Assembly (NCBI RefSeq): GCF_030445035.2
Contig: NC_080680.1
Coordinates: 54,387,212 to 54,451,211 of the forward strand
Origin: Dasypus novemcinctus
Lineage: Eukaryota; Chordata; Mammalia; Cingulata; Dasypodidae
Direction of reading: 5' to 3'
DNA: 64,000 nt
Numbering within the stretch: the first letter of the stretch is position 1; each line of letters starts with the position of its first letter. Positions 12,910-23,079 of this stretch are shown one piece after another. The notes beneath the pieces were generated by a model. The model made no database searches. It was not told the origin of the DNA and worked only from the letters and a program-made list of their open reading frames with translations. The translations under genes were made by a program, and so were the position numbers.

Positions 12910-14906
12910 GCTGGGCAGGATGGGGTCTGGGGGGCTTCGGCTTCTGAGGTTGCTTAGAAGTCGTTTCTAATCTCTGGCGTTTTGTCGAATCCTTCTCTAA
13001 ACCAGCCTTCAGCATTCGCTGTGTGCTTAAGACAGCACCAGTCCCACATCGAGAAAGTGGAGAAAGGCGGATGCTACCATCGTTAGGGGAAAGCGCGGAT
13101 TTCTGAACAAGATTCCTATTAGGCATGGGAAATTCACCAATTTATTATCCCTGTCCCTAAGGCAACCCAAATGACTTTTGCATTGCAGCTGTAATTAAAG
13201 AATGCTTCCTTCTCACTCTTTCGCTGAAGAACCAAACTTTGGATGCAGAAACAGATGTGTTGTGTGCAGTCCTTTACAGCAACCACAACAGAATGGGCCA
13301 CCACAAACCCCATTTGGCCCTGAAACAGGTTGAACAATGTTTAAAACGTTTGAAAAATATGAATTTAGAGGGCTCAATTCAAGATCTGTCTGAGTTGTTT
13401 TCTTCCAATAAAAATCAGCCTGTAACTATCCGAGAATGTGTCATCCCCAGTCAACCAGTGGTGGAGATGGTATTGATGAAGATTTTGGGAGCCTGCAAGT
13501 TGCTACTCCGCTTATTGGATTGTTGCTGCAAGACTTTTCTCTTGACCGTGAAACATCTTGGTTTGCAAGAATTCATTATTTTAAACCTTGTGATGGTTGC
13601 ACTGGTGAGCAGGTTATGGGTTCTCTATAAAGATATTTTAAAAAGACTTATTTCTTTATATGGGCCATTATTTGGCTTGCTACAAGAAGTCTCCAGGATT
13701 CAGTCAATGCCTTACTTCAAAAATTTTATCTTTCCTTCTGATATTGCTGAATTTCTAGGAGAGCCTTATTTTGAGGTCATTAAGAAAAAAATGCCTACAG
13801 CTTTTGTGGCAAAAGGAATAACTAGATTGCTAAATAAGCTATTTTTAACAAAAGAGCAATCACTGAGGTCCAGTAAAGAAACCTTTCTTAGACTTACTAA
13901 AAAAGCAAAACAAATGAAGATTGAGAAACAGAATAATGTGGATCTTGGACAGCCAGTAAGGAAAAAAAAAGTCTTCCAAGAAAAGTCATCAGAATTTGAT
14001 GTGAGGGCTTTCTGCAAACAGCTGAAACACAAAGCTACTCAGGAAGCCAGCTATGAGTTTAAATGTTCTCAAGCCAAACATTCTTCTCAGAAAGTGACAG
14101 AAACTCCCTCTGCCAAAAATTTTGTGCAAAGATTCCAAGAGGCTGAAACTTTCATACAACTTTCTGAAGAAATCCAAATGGCGATTATATGGTGCAGGAG
14201 CAAAAAACTTAAGACTCAGGCCACTTTTCTGGGTAACAAACTTCTTAAAAGTAACCGGCTTAAACATGTGGAAGCTCAAGGTTACAGTTTGCCAAAGAAA
14301 TTAGAGTGCATCAAAACATCTGTTTGCAACTGCCTTCTTCGTGGCTCAGTTAACAAAACTTCAAAGTATCATCTGAGTCGAAGAGCACAAAATAAATTTT
14401 TGAGACAAAGGAAACCACATGGAAAGTTGCCATCAATACTTTTAAAGGAAATTCAGCAGTTCCCTCAAGAGACTCAGAAGAGTGCTACAGATACCAGTGT
14501 TAAACGAAGACTCTCAAACCTTACAGTTCATGGAACTGCTCTCTACCTTAATAAGCAGCAACTCTTGGTTAGCAGAGCTTTAAACCCTGTCATACAAACT
14601 AAGGAGAAACAAAACAATGAAAACCTTACAGGAAGCAATGAAAATGAAACTGTTTCACAGACAGTGACCCAAATAAACAAACATAATACATCAAGAACCA
14701 TTAAGAAAACAGATGACATTGATGATATTTTTGCTTTAATGGGAGTGTAGATGTTCAAGTGAATAACAAGTTGATCCACTGTTCTACTGTTTTTTTCAAG
14801 TGGAATTCTGAGGTATGAAAGTACTGGTTGTACTCAGAGAGGAGCTGCTATAGTGCACAAGAGTTCATTTCAATAAACATTTTATAGTAAAAAAAAAAAA
14901 AAAAAA
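12910..14906 (+). pseudogene. NEPRO: Processed retrocopy of NEPRO (nucleolus and neural progenitor protein)
   Basis: An uninterrupted frame runs from 13161 to 14747 (529 codons, stop TAG at 14748). From recalled human NEPRO (about 567 residues) it matches throughout: CIAAVIKEC near the start, [52 protein letters not shown], and the conserved acidic end [13 protein letters not shown]. The parent is a nucleolar protein linked to rRNA processing and, in mouse, to neural progenitor maintenance. No introns are present. An AATAAA precedes a poly-A tail, and a 14-bp duplication flanks the unit. The 5' part is damaged: a TAA at 13158-13160 closes the frame, the parental start region (about 45 residues) is not recognisable in frame, and the first in-frame ATG is at 13293. 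The 250 bp before 13160 may be 5' UTR plus damaged N-terminal codons. It is probably a young pseudogene; expression as an N-truncated retrogene cannot be excluded. Confidence 0.9.
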
Positions 14907-14909
14907 AAA
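14872..14909 (+). other. Polyadenylation signal and poly-A tail of the retrocopy
   Basis: AATAAA lies at 14872-14877 and a run of about 20 A begins at 14889, 12 nt downstream. This is the normal spacing for a copied mRNA 3' end and shows the template was a mature transcript. Confidence 0.9.
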
Positions 14910-14920
14910 GTGGGAAAGTG
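14907..14920 (+). repeat. Target-site duplication, right, of the NEPRO retrocopy
   Basis: An exact copy of the 14-mer at 12896-12909. X sequence resumes directly after it. Confidence 0.9.
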
Positions 14921-14965
14921 TGGGAAGGGGAGGGAGTGGGGAAAATGGGAATCCGCTATATATTT

Positions 14966-15325
14966 TTCTCCTCCTCCCCCCATTCTCATGTTTTTGCTAT
15001 CTGTGTCCATTTGCTGTGTGATCTTCTGTGTCTGTTTCTTTTTGTCTTCTCTCCTTTTCTCCTCTAGGATTCACCAGTATTCAATTCCAGGGACCTCCGA
15101 TGTGAAGAGAGGTTCCCTGTCACTTGTACCACCTCAGTTCCTGGTTTCTGTTGCGTCTCACCTTGACTGTCCCCTTTACCTCTCTTTTTGTTGTATCATC
15201 ATCTTGCTGCATGGCTTACCTGGCTTGCCATGCAAGCCTTTACCAGGAGGCCCTAGGGATGGAACCCAGGTCCTCCCATATGGTAGACAGAAGCCCAATC
15301 ACTTGAGCCACATCCACTTCCCCCT
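14966..15325 (-). mobile_element. DAS-type SINE, minus strand
   Basis: The reversed head reads ggaacccaggtcctcccata, tggtagacagaagcccaatc and ttgagccacatccacttccc at the right end; the tail-proximal T/C-rich part is at the left. It interrupts the 3' end of X copy 3 within a tatattttt/tgtattttt target. Open frames of 60-148 codons here are SINE-derived. Confidence 0.8.
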
Positions 15326-15409
15326 GTATTTTTTATGTAACATTTATGTTATCTAAAACTTCTCTAAGATTAAAAAAAATTTAAAAACAACCTAGTTATG
15401 ACCTTCAAA

Positions 15410-15735
15410 AAATAGAAATCATAAGACATACAAGGGAAAAGATATAGAAACTGCCCACATCTCTTTTTAGGACTAAGAGATCTGTGTGTCAACTACTAGG
15501 AGGACTACCAGCTGCTAGCTCCCAATTGCAAATCTGGCCATATTCAGAAAGTAATTAATGCAAAAATGTACATGGCTTTTTTTGTCAATGTAACAAAGAT
15601 AACTCCAACCATCATTTCATCTTTGGCTTTCCCTTAAGGTTACTGCCTGAGGTCTTTGTGGTAATTGTATCTCTTCTCAGATACATCCTCTGCCCACTTC
15701 TGGCTCATTCCCATTCTTACAATAAATATTGATCC
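15410..15735. other. No gene recognised
   Basis: Unique-looking mixed-composition sequence with no open frame of note. Confidence 0.4.
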
Positions 15736-15739
15736 TGAA

Positions 15740-17715
15740 GGTACTTCTTTATTTTCAAAGTTTACATTAGGTGTATTTTTTTCTCATATATCATCCTTTC
15801 ATTAACACCTTGTATCAGTATTGAACCTTTGTAATAATTCATGAAAGAACATTCTTATACTTTTACTATTAACTATAGTCCAATAGGGCTCACCTTGTTA
15901 TACAGTCCTATGTTTTATTTTTTTAACTTTTATTCTAGTAACTTATACTTATACTGCCTAAAGTTTCCCTTTTAACCATACTCACCTATATAATTCAATG
16001 CTAATTACAGTCACAATAATTTGCTACTATGAGTGGCCACCACTCATTTCCAAACCTTTATAATCATCCTAAATAGCATCAACTCCCCATTCTCTAACTC
16101 CAGTATATTCTCTTCTTACCTGTATTCTAGATTAAACTCTGTAAATTTGCTTAATATAATTAGCCAGTATCAGTCAGATCATACAATATTTGTCCTTCTT
16201 GTCCAGCTTATATCACTCAGCATAATATCCTCAAGTTTTGTCCAGGTTATTACATGCATCAGGACTCCATTCTTTCTTATGGATGAACAATATTCTATGG
16301 TATGTATACACAAACATTTTATTTATCCTTTCATCAGTTGAAGGACACTTGGGCTTCTTCCATCTTTTGCCAATTGTGAATAATGCCACTATGAACATCA
16401 GCATGCAAATAATTGATTGAGTCTCTTTTCAGTTCTTCTGGATATATACCTAGTAGTGAGATTGCCAGGTCATATGGTAAATCTATATTTAGTTTCCTGA
16501 GGTGTGCCAAACTCTTCCACAGTAACTGCACTGTTTTACATTGCCACCCACAATGAATGAGTGTTCTGATTTCTACATATCCAATCCAAACTTGTCATTT
16601 TCTCTATTTTAAATAGTAGCCATTTTAGTAGCAGCTTCTTTACATTTTCTTCTAGGAGTATATAGTCCTGGTTCTTATAGTTAGGTCTTTGATCCATTTT
16701 GAGTTAATTTTTGTATATGGTGTTAGTTAGGGGTCTTCCTTCATTCTTTTGAATATGGATATCCAATTCTCCTAGTGCCATATGTTGAAGTGATTATTAT
16801 TTCCCCTATTGAATGGACTTGGCAGCTTTGCCAAAAATTAATTGGCCATAAATGTGAGGGTCTAGATATGAAATATCGATTAGTATCCATTGGTCAACAT
16901 ATCTATCCTTGTGCCCGTACCATGCTGTTTTAACTACTGTAGCTTTGTAATATGCTTTAAAGTACAGAAGTGTGAGTCCTCCAATTTTATTCTTTTGTTG
17001 TTGTTGTTGTTTTTACTGTTTTGAGGCCCCTTACCATTCCATATAAATTTGATGATTGGTTTTTCCACTTCTACAAAGGAAGTTCTTGGAATTTTGATTA
17101 GGATTGCTTTGGCTAGGATCAAAATCTTAACAATATTTAGTCTTCCAATCCATGATGACAGAATATCCTTCCATTTATTTAGATCTTCTTCAAATACTTT
17201 TAGCAGTGTTTTGTCATTTTCTGTGTACAAATCCTTTAAATTCTTGGTTAGGTTTTTTCCTAGATATTTCATTCTTTTAGTTGCTATTGTAATGGAACAT
17301 TTTTCTCTATTTCTTCTTCTGATTATTCATTAATTGGGTATAGAAACACTGCAGATTTTCAGGTGTTTGGTCTTGTACCCCACAACTTCATTGGAATTAT
17401 TTATTAACTCTAGAAGATTTGCTATGGATTTTTCAGTATATTAATCACATCATTAGCAAATAGGGGAAGTTTTATCTCTTTCCTTACAATTTGGATGATT
17501 TTTATTTCTTTCTCTTACCTAATTCCTCTGGAAAGAACTTCCAGTATAATGTTGAATAGGGGTGGTGAAAGTGGATATCCTTGTCTTGTTACAAATCTTG
17601 GGGGGAATGTTTTCAGTCTGCCATTATTTAGTATGATGCTAGCTCTGGGTTTTTCATATATGCCCTTTATCATGTTGAAAAGGAAAGAACTTATTAGTAA
17701 ACCTTCTACACACTA
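15740..17715 (-). mobile_element. L1 fragment A, minus strand (3' UTR and ORF2 C-terminal part)
   Basis: Read on the plus strand this gives the L1 3' UTR (tatagtccaatagggctcac), the ORF2 3' end (gtgaataatgccactatgaa), then tttgagttaatttttgtata, gtaccatgctgttttaacta, and a reverse-transcriptase-side end at gatatccttgtcttgttaca. The minus frame at 16934-17272 encodes recognisable ORF2 text ([30 protein letters not shown]). It is truncated at the 5' side near 17715. Confidence 0.85.
16934..17272 (-). pseudogene. L1 ORF2 C-terminal fragment
   Basis: A 112-codon piece of L1 ORF2p downstream of the reverse-transcriptase domain. It carries the [20 protein letters not shown] block and the FIWNGKGPQ block typical of this region. 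It is bounded by stops on both sides and non-functional. Confidence 0.8.
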
Positions 17716-17719
17716 TTCT

Positions 17720-18500
17720 GACTCGTGTTAAATGGGCAAAATATTGAGAAAATATAAGAACACCTAAATAGCAATCAATAAGAAAGGTTATTGATATATT
17801 AATTTTGTACTCTGATATTAGGAAATACAGCTTTTCATGTGCTCAAGGAGCATATTAACTCTAATCTAAAAGTTAGAACAAATAAAATAAAGTTGATAAC
17901 TAAACAATCTAAAAATAAAGAAATAAAAATGTTAAATGGCAAATAAACAATAGCCAAATGAAAAACTTGAACAAAATATTTCCCATTGGTATTATAAACA
18001 AATCCTTAAAATCCCAACTATAAAAATTACTCTGAAAAATAGAGAAGGAAAAATAAAACAAGTCAATAGATAAAAGGATAATGTGAAGTAAATAGGGAAA
18101 ACAGGGTAATGGCTCTTATGTATATGAAATTATGTTCAACTTAATAATAATAACACATAAAGCTACATAATAATACCAAATTCCCTTGTCAGATTAGCAA
18201 AATCCAAAAGTTTGACAATATATTTTGCTTTCTAGTAAGTGGACAATAGGAATTTTCATATGTTATTGGAGATTTTCCAAAATGTTACAATCCCTATGGA
18301 GTAGATTTTGATTTACATCTGCAAATACAAAATAATTTAAGGCACAAGACTATTTGCTGTACCGTTATTAAGATTGGAAACAACTCACAGCTTCAAAACC
18401 ATATTAGGTGATCATTTGGATAAACTATTAATATATACATACAACTGAGTACTAATTAGTTATAAAAATGAATGAGGAAGATGTTTGTTGTAGTTTTATT
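17720..18500 (+). mobile_element. Old L1M 3' fragment, plus strand
   Basis: A-rich plus-strand text (ggtaatggctcttatgtata, gaaacaactcacagcttcaa, aatgaatgaggaagatgttt) resembles the decayed ORF2 end of old L1M elements. No coding frame remains. Confidence 0.55.
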
Positions 18501-18699
18501 TCCAGGATATATTGCTAATTTTCAAAAGATCTTTCCAGAGTCTTACAGGATCTAGAGGAAGGGTATTTCCCCTACTCTTGCCATGGCTAGCCTTCTTGTT
18601 TAACCTAAAGTTGGAAAAAAGCTTTAAAAATGTGTGAATGTCACATCTCAGGTACAAGCAGGTTCACCAGGAAAAAATCATCATAAGGTTATAGAAATG

Positions 18700-19110
18700 C
18701 TTTCCTTGCCTATAACTTGCCACCCCATCAATGGGTATCTAAGTCCAAAATCAAGATTCATCAAGGTGATGATTTTCCCAGAAGACTGTAGCATCCTGGG
18801 ACTTGCTGCTCATGATCTTGGGTTTTTGGTCACATGGCAATTGACACGACAGCATTTCCTGCTTCTCCCTACTCTTGCAGGTCAGTTGACTCCCGGTATC
18901 TGTCTGCACCCTCTCACTTTTGTGTCTGACTTTCATTCTGCTCGAAAGGACTCCAGAGATTTTTGTTAAAGCCCAACTTGATTCATTTGGGTCATACCTT
19001 AATTGTTGTAACTTCTTGAGTAGATCTTATTTACCATGAGTCCACACCAACAGAAATGGATTAAGTTTAAGAACATGTTCTTCTGAGGTACATAGGTGCA
19101 AACCACAACA
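18700..19110 (-). mobile_element. MaLR-like solo LTR, copy 3, minus strand
   Basis: Read on the minus strand from 19110 it starts tgttgtggtttgcacctatg, then cagaagaacatgttcttaaa, cttaatccatttctgttggt, and later cttctgggaaaatcatcacc. This is the same order as copies 1 and 2. The minus-strand 3' end near 18700 is vague. An open frame of 111 codons on the plus strand (18634-18969) overlaps it and is chance. Confidence 0.6.
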
Positions 19111-20192
19111 GAATCCAAGAGCATATTCAAGACATAATGACTGAAACATCTCCAATTTAACAAAAGACATGCATATACATGTCCAAGGTGCTCAGTGAAC
19201 TCCAAACAGAGTAAACCTAAATAGGCCCACACAGCACCATGTTATAATCAAACCATTGATTGCCGAAGATAAAGAGAGTTCTGAAAACCACAGGAGATAA
19301 TCAATGTGTCACAAACAATGAGGCTTCATTAAGTTTAAGTGCCAATTCCACATTGGACACCCTGGAGGCAAGAAGGCAGCAGGAAGATATACTGAAAGTA
19401 CTGAAAGCAAAATATTGCCAACCAAGAAATATATGTCTGGCAAAATTGTCTTTCAAAAAAAAAAGGGTGAAAATAAGATATTCCTAGATAAAAAAAAAAA
19501 AAGCTGAGGAATTTCTTCACAACTAGACCACCGCTACTAGAAATACTAAGGGAGTTTGTGCCAGTAGAAAGGAAAGGAAACTAGGCAAGTGAGTGAAGCC
19601 ACACGAAGAAATAAAAATCCCTGGTAAAAAATAGTGACGTGTATATATAAATACCAATACTATTTTATATTTAATTTTTAACTTCAGTTTTTATATCCTA
19701 TAGGATCTAAAAGGCTAATCCATAAATGTAATGGTAAATCAATGGTTTGGATACAAAATATAAAATACGTAAATTTTGACAAGAACTACATAAAATTAGG
19801 GCAATGGGGGGACAAAGGCAGAGAACTAGTTAAGTCAAGTTGTTATCAAAGCAAAGAGATTGTTATAGACTTAGGATGTTAAATTTAGCTCCATGATAAC
19901 CACAAAGAAAATATTAGAGAAAGAACATAGAAATTCATATAGACAGAGAGGAGAGACCTCCCTCCCTTAACCCCACCAAGGTCAAATGGAGAATTATCAC
20001 AAAATAAGAGTGTAGGGCTTCTGTTTAGGATGAAAGGAAAGTTATAGAAATAGATAGCGGTGAGGATACTACAACATTGTGAATACAGTTAATTATGCTG
20101 AGTGATATGCTTGGGAGTGAATGGAATGGAAAGATATATGTTGTTCATATGTTTCTACAATTAAAAAAATAATAAAAAAGAAGAAACTAAAA

Positions 20193-20206
20193 AGATAATG
20201 ACAATT
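20193..20206 (+). repeat. Target-site duplication, left, of X copy 4
   Basis: The 14-mer agataatgacaatt recurs exactly at 21778-21791. Confidence 0.9.
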
Positions 20207-21777
20207 GTTGGATCCAAGTTTTGGATCATAGAAGAGTTACAACTATGACAGAGGAAGATCATTGGTGCCATATAAGGCACATAAATGAGTTCAAGTGTTC
20301 ATGTGGCTTGCTATGGTAGCTGGAGATTCATGCAACAACCAAAAGAATATTGAATTCCCATTCTGGGGAACTCTGCCACATTCTCTAATGGAAGAGCAAG
20401 AATCCCCTGAGTACAGAGACAATGACTAGTGAAGGGGGATCGTCCATTGATGGGCCCTTGATATTGATGACTGTACTTATGAACCTTTACTTTGAAATTG
20501 TAACTTAGCATAGCATTTTAGAGTACCTAAGAGTTATCTCCTGAAAGCCTCCATGTTGCTCAAATTTGACCTCTCTCTACGATGAACTCAGGATATAAAT
20601 ACATTACATTCCCCTCAGCATGGGACATAACTCCTGAGGATGAGCCTCCCTGGCACTAAGGGATTGCTACAAAGGACCAACTAACAATGCAACTAGAGAA
20701 AGACCTTGACCAAAAGGGGGAAAAGGAAAAAAAAAAGTGAGTTTATATGGTTAATAGGCTTCAAAATGTGTTGTTAGATTATTCCTGAGGATACACTTAA
20801 GCACATCTCAGCAGGATTTCATTGACTGCCAAAGTAAATGCTACCTCAAATAGCAGGGCTCCTGAAGGCTCTGGAGATATCCAGACACGATAGTCAGGGC
20901 AGATAACTCAGGAGTTTGGTGCCTTGCCAGTGGGCTGTACTTTGGAATTTTTGCTCCCTAGGCTGACAGAGTTGGATTCAGTTGTGGTTTCCCTAAATAT
21001 GGCTCCTCTGACCCTTCTATTTGAAACTATAATTAATACTAGAGTTGATAAGTGTATATCCAAGATACTTAAATCTTTGGGCTGTCCTTGTGCTAGCTGG
21101 ATCTCAACAGTTTTGCAATTCCTACTCTCCAGTTCATTGCACTCAGCCAGAACAACTAAAAAGGAGATGATGCTGAACAATGACCATCCCAAGGAACTGA
21201 GAGAGTCTACAACTGCAAGCAAGAGAGTCCCATCCATCTTCCCTATGGGATCAAAGCCCCCTCTCAATTAGAGGTGGAATAGACATTATCCTATAATCCT
21301 CAGGATCAGGGAATGAAGTATGGAATAAAGTAGACTTATTGGTGTTCTACTATAGACTTATTGTGATTCTAGCAATGTAAGAACTTATATCATTGATGTG
21401 GAGGCAGTAAACACTGGAGGTTCTGAGGGCAGGGAGAGAGTAAAACAGAAGTATTATGGGGGCATTTTTGAGACTTGGGAATTGTCCTTAATAACACTTA
21501 ATGACAGATACAGGGAATTATATATCTTGCCATAATCTACAAAAATGTGTGGGAGAGAGTGTAAACTACAATGTGAACTATAATCCATGCTTAATGGCAA
21601 TGCTCCAAAATATGTTCATCAGTTTTAATGAATTTACCACACTAATGAAGGATGTTGTTATTGTGGGAAGATATGGGAAGAGTAGGGAGCAGGGCATATG
21701 GGAATCCCCTCTATTTTTTATATAACATTTATGTAATCTAAGTGTCTAAAAAATAAACAAAATATATTTTAAAAAGG
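20207..21777 (+). mobile_element. X retroposon, copy 4 (full length, clean boundaries)
   Basis: A 1571-bp unit between exact 14-bp duplications. It begins gttggatccaagttttggat and ends in an A-rich stretch (aaaaaataaacaaaatatat). It has no terminal repeats and no frame above 119 codons; the two longest, on opposite strands at 20908-21271, overlap each other and look like chance. Variable-length duplications, an A-rich 3' end and 5'-truncated relatives identify it as a LINE-mobilised non-autonomous retroposon. Its source RNA is unknown. Homology with copy 5 spans almost the whole length, at lower similarity, so subfamilies exist. Confidence 0.85.
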
Positions 21778-21791
21778 AGATAATGACAATT
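21778..21791 (+). repeat. Target-site duplication, right, of X copy 4
   Basis: An exact repeat of 20193-20206; HAL1/L1M sequence resumes directly after it. Confidence 0.9.
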
Positions 21792-22254
21792 AAATGCAAT
21801 AAAGTATACTGGATAGAATCTAAAAAGAAGAAAAAAACCTCAAAAGGACATTCTTGGGACATGTAAAAAAAATGGAATAGAGAATGTAAGGTTTATATAA
21901 TATTAAATTTTCTGAGCTTGGTAATTACACTTAATATTATTTTATGAGTAAAACCCTTTTTAGTTGGAAATGTACATGGAAGTATGTGTTAAAGGATTTG
22001 ATGTGTGCAACATATTCTCAAATGTTCAGAAAATAGATAATAGCAAAAAGATTATTAATAGATAGAGAAATAGATAGAGACAAAGAGATAGATGTTAAAA
22101 TGATACAGTAAAGTTTGTAAATTGGTAAAAAAGTTGGAACTGGGTATCCAGTGTAATGGGGGAATGTAGGAGTTCTCTGTATGGGCTTTGTATTATTTTT
22201 GCAACTGTCTTGTAATTTTGAAATCAGTTCAAAATAAAAAGGAAAAAACAAAAG

Positions 22255-23075
22255 ATATTTATATTAGTAACTCATTTAAACATGAATAGCACCAATATAA
22301 ATGGAATTTTTAGATGTATACACACAAATGCACATACACACATGGAGAGAGATTTTATTAATGTAAAAACAAAATCTAGTAAACACTGTGGGCAGGAAGA
22401 CATGTTTAGAATTTTTGGACAGTATTAGACATTTATAATTAAGATAATTATTTAATTATGTGTCTATTTCATTATGTTTAGTGAGGATGAAATGAGCTAC
22501 AATACAGAAGGGCTTAGAAATATGACTAGTGCTTAATATAGTTACATACAATTTTTTAGTAGTTATTTTAAAATCAGAATTGTTAGAAAGACCATTCATC
22601 TGGAACTGTGATTGTTTTTATTCCTACCCATTCTCAGCTCAGTTTTTTTTAAAGGAATCACACTTTTTAAATTTCAGATGCATGCCATTGCTTAAACAGG
22701 ACTAACAGAAAAAAAATTGACTAAGCCTAAAATGCTTTACTGAACATAAGTCATTGGAGAACTTTCTTTAATAAACATATAGGGAAATATTGTAATTAAT
22801 GTATTTTTATATGTGAATTGTTTGAGAAGGTTTTGAAAATAGTTCCTTGACTTCCCTAAATATTTTGTCTGTACTATACATTTATAGAATCTGTAAAGGA
22901 TGGATATATGAATAAAGGTAAACTTCAACTTAAAAGTCTTCTAAATTATTGAAGATTCCAAGAGAGTTTGAACTAATAAAATTTACTGTGCTTGTATTAA
23001 TCTTTGGAAAATATGTTTCTTTTCCATAGTAGAATTTTGTTATTTGTTAGTTCTTTATTTAACAAATTAAATTTA
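22255..23075. other. No gene recognised; AT-rich
   Basis: AT-rich sequence with small CA-type repeats near 22318-22345. No recognisable repeat or coding frame is seen. Confidence 0.45.
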
Positions 23076-23079
23076 TTGA

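Larger units (their letters stand above)
11432..15400 (+). mobile_element. X retroposon, copy 3, split by the NEPRO retrocopy and a SINE
   Basis: X sequence occupies 11432-12909, 14921-14965 and about 15325-15400. It aligns with copy 4 from the 5' end (ttttggatttcagagg versus ttttggatcatagaag) to the 3' end (tttttatgtaacatttatgt versus ttttatataacatttatgta). The NEPRO retrocopy separates ttgttaaagtgggaaagtg from tgggaaggggagggagtggg, which are contiguous in other X copies. The relative order of events is clear: X first, then NEPRO and the SINE. Confidence 0.8.
19112..22250 (+). mobile_element. HAL1/L1M element, plus strand, interrupted by X copy 4
   Basis: The left part (19112-20206) holds ORF1-type text, for example tactgaaagcaaaatattgc and ctagaccaccgctactagaa, matching the HAL1 ORF1 C-terminal pattern. 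The right part (21778-22250) holds the 3' UTR: tgcaactgtcttgtaatttt and gaaatcagttcaaaataaaa. The two halves become contiguous when the X insertion and one duplicate of its target are removed. Coding frames are broken. Confidence 0.7.

Noticed and set aside
20908-21271. Overlapping 115- and 119-codon frames on opposite strands
   Set aside because: They lie within the X retroposon. Mirror-image open frames in both strands arise when stop-poor composition is symmetrical, and neither is kept in the other X copies.
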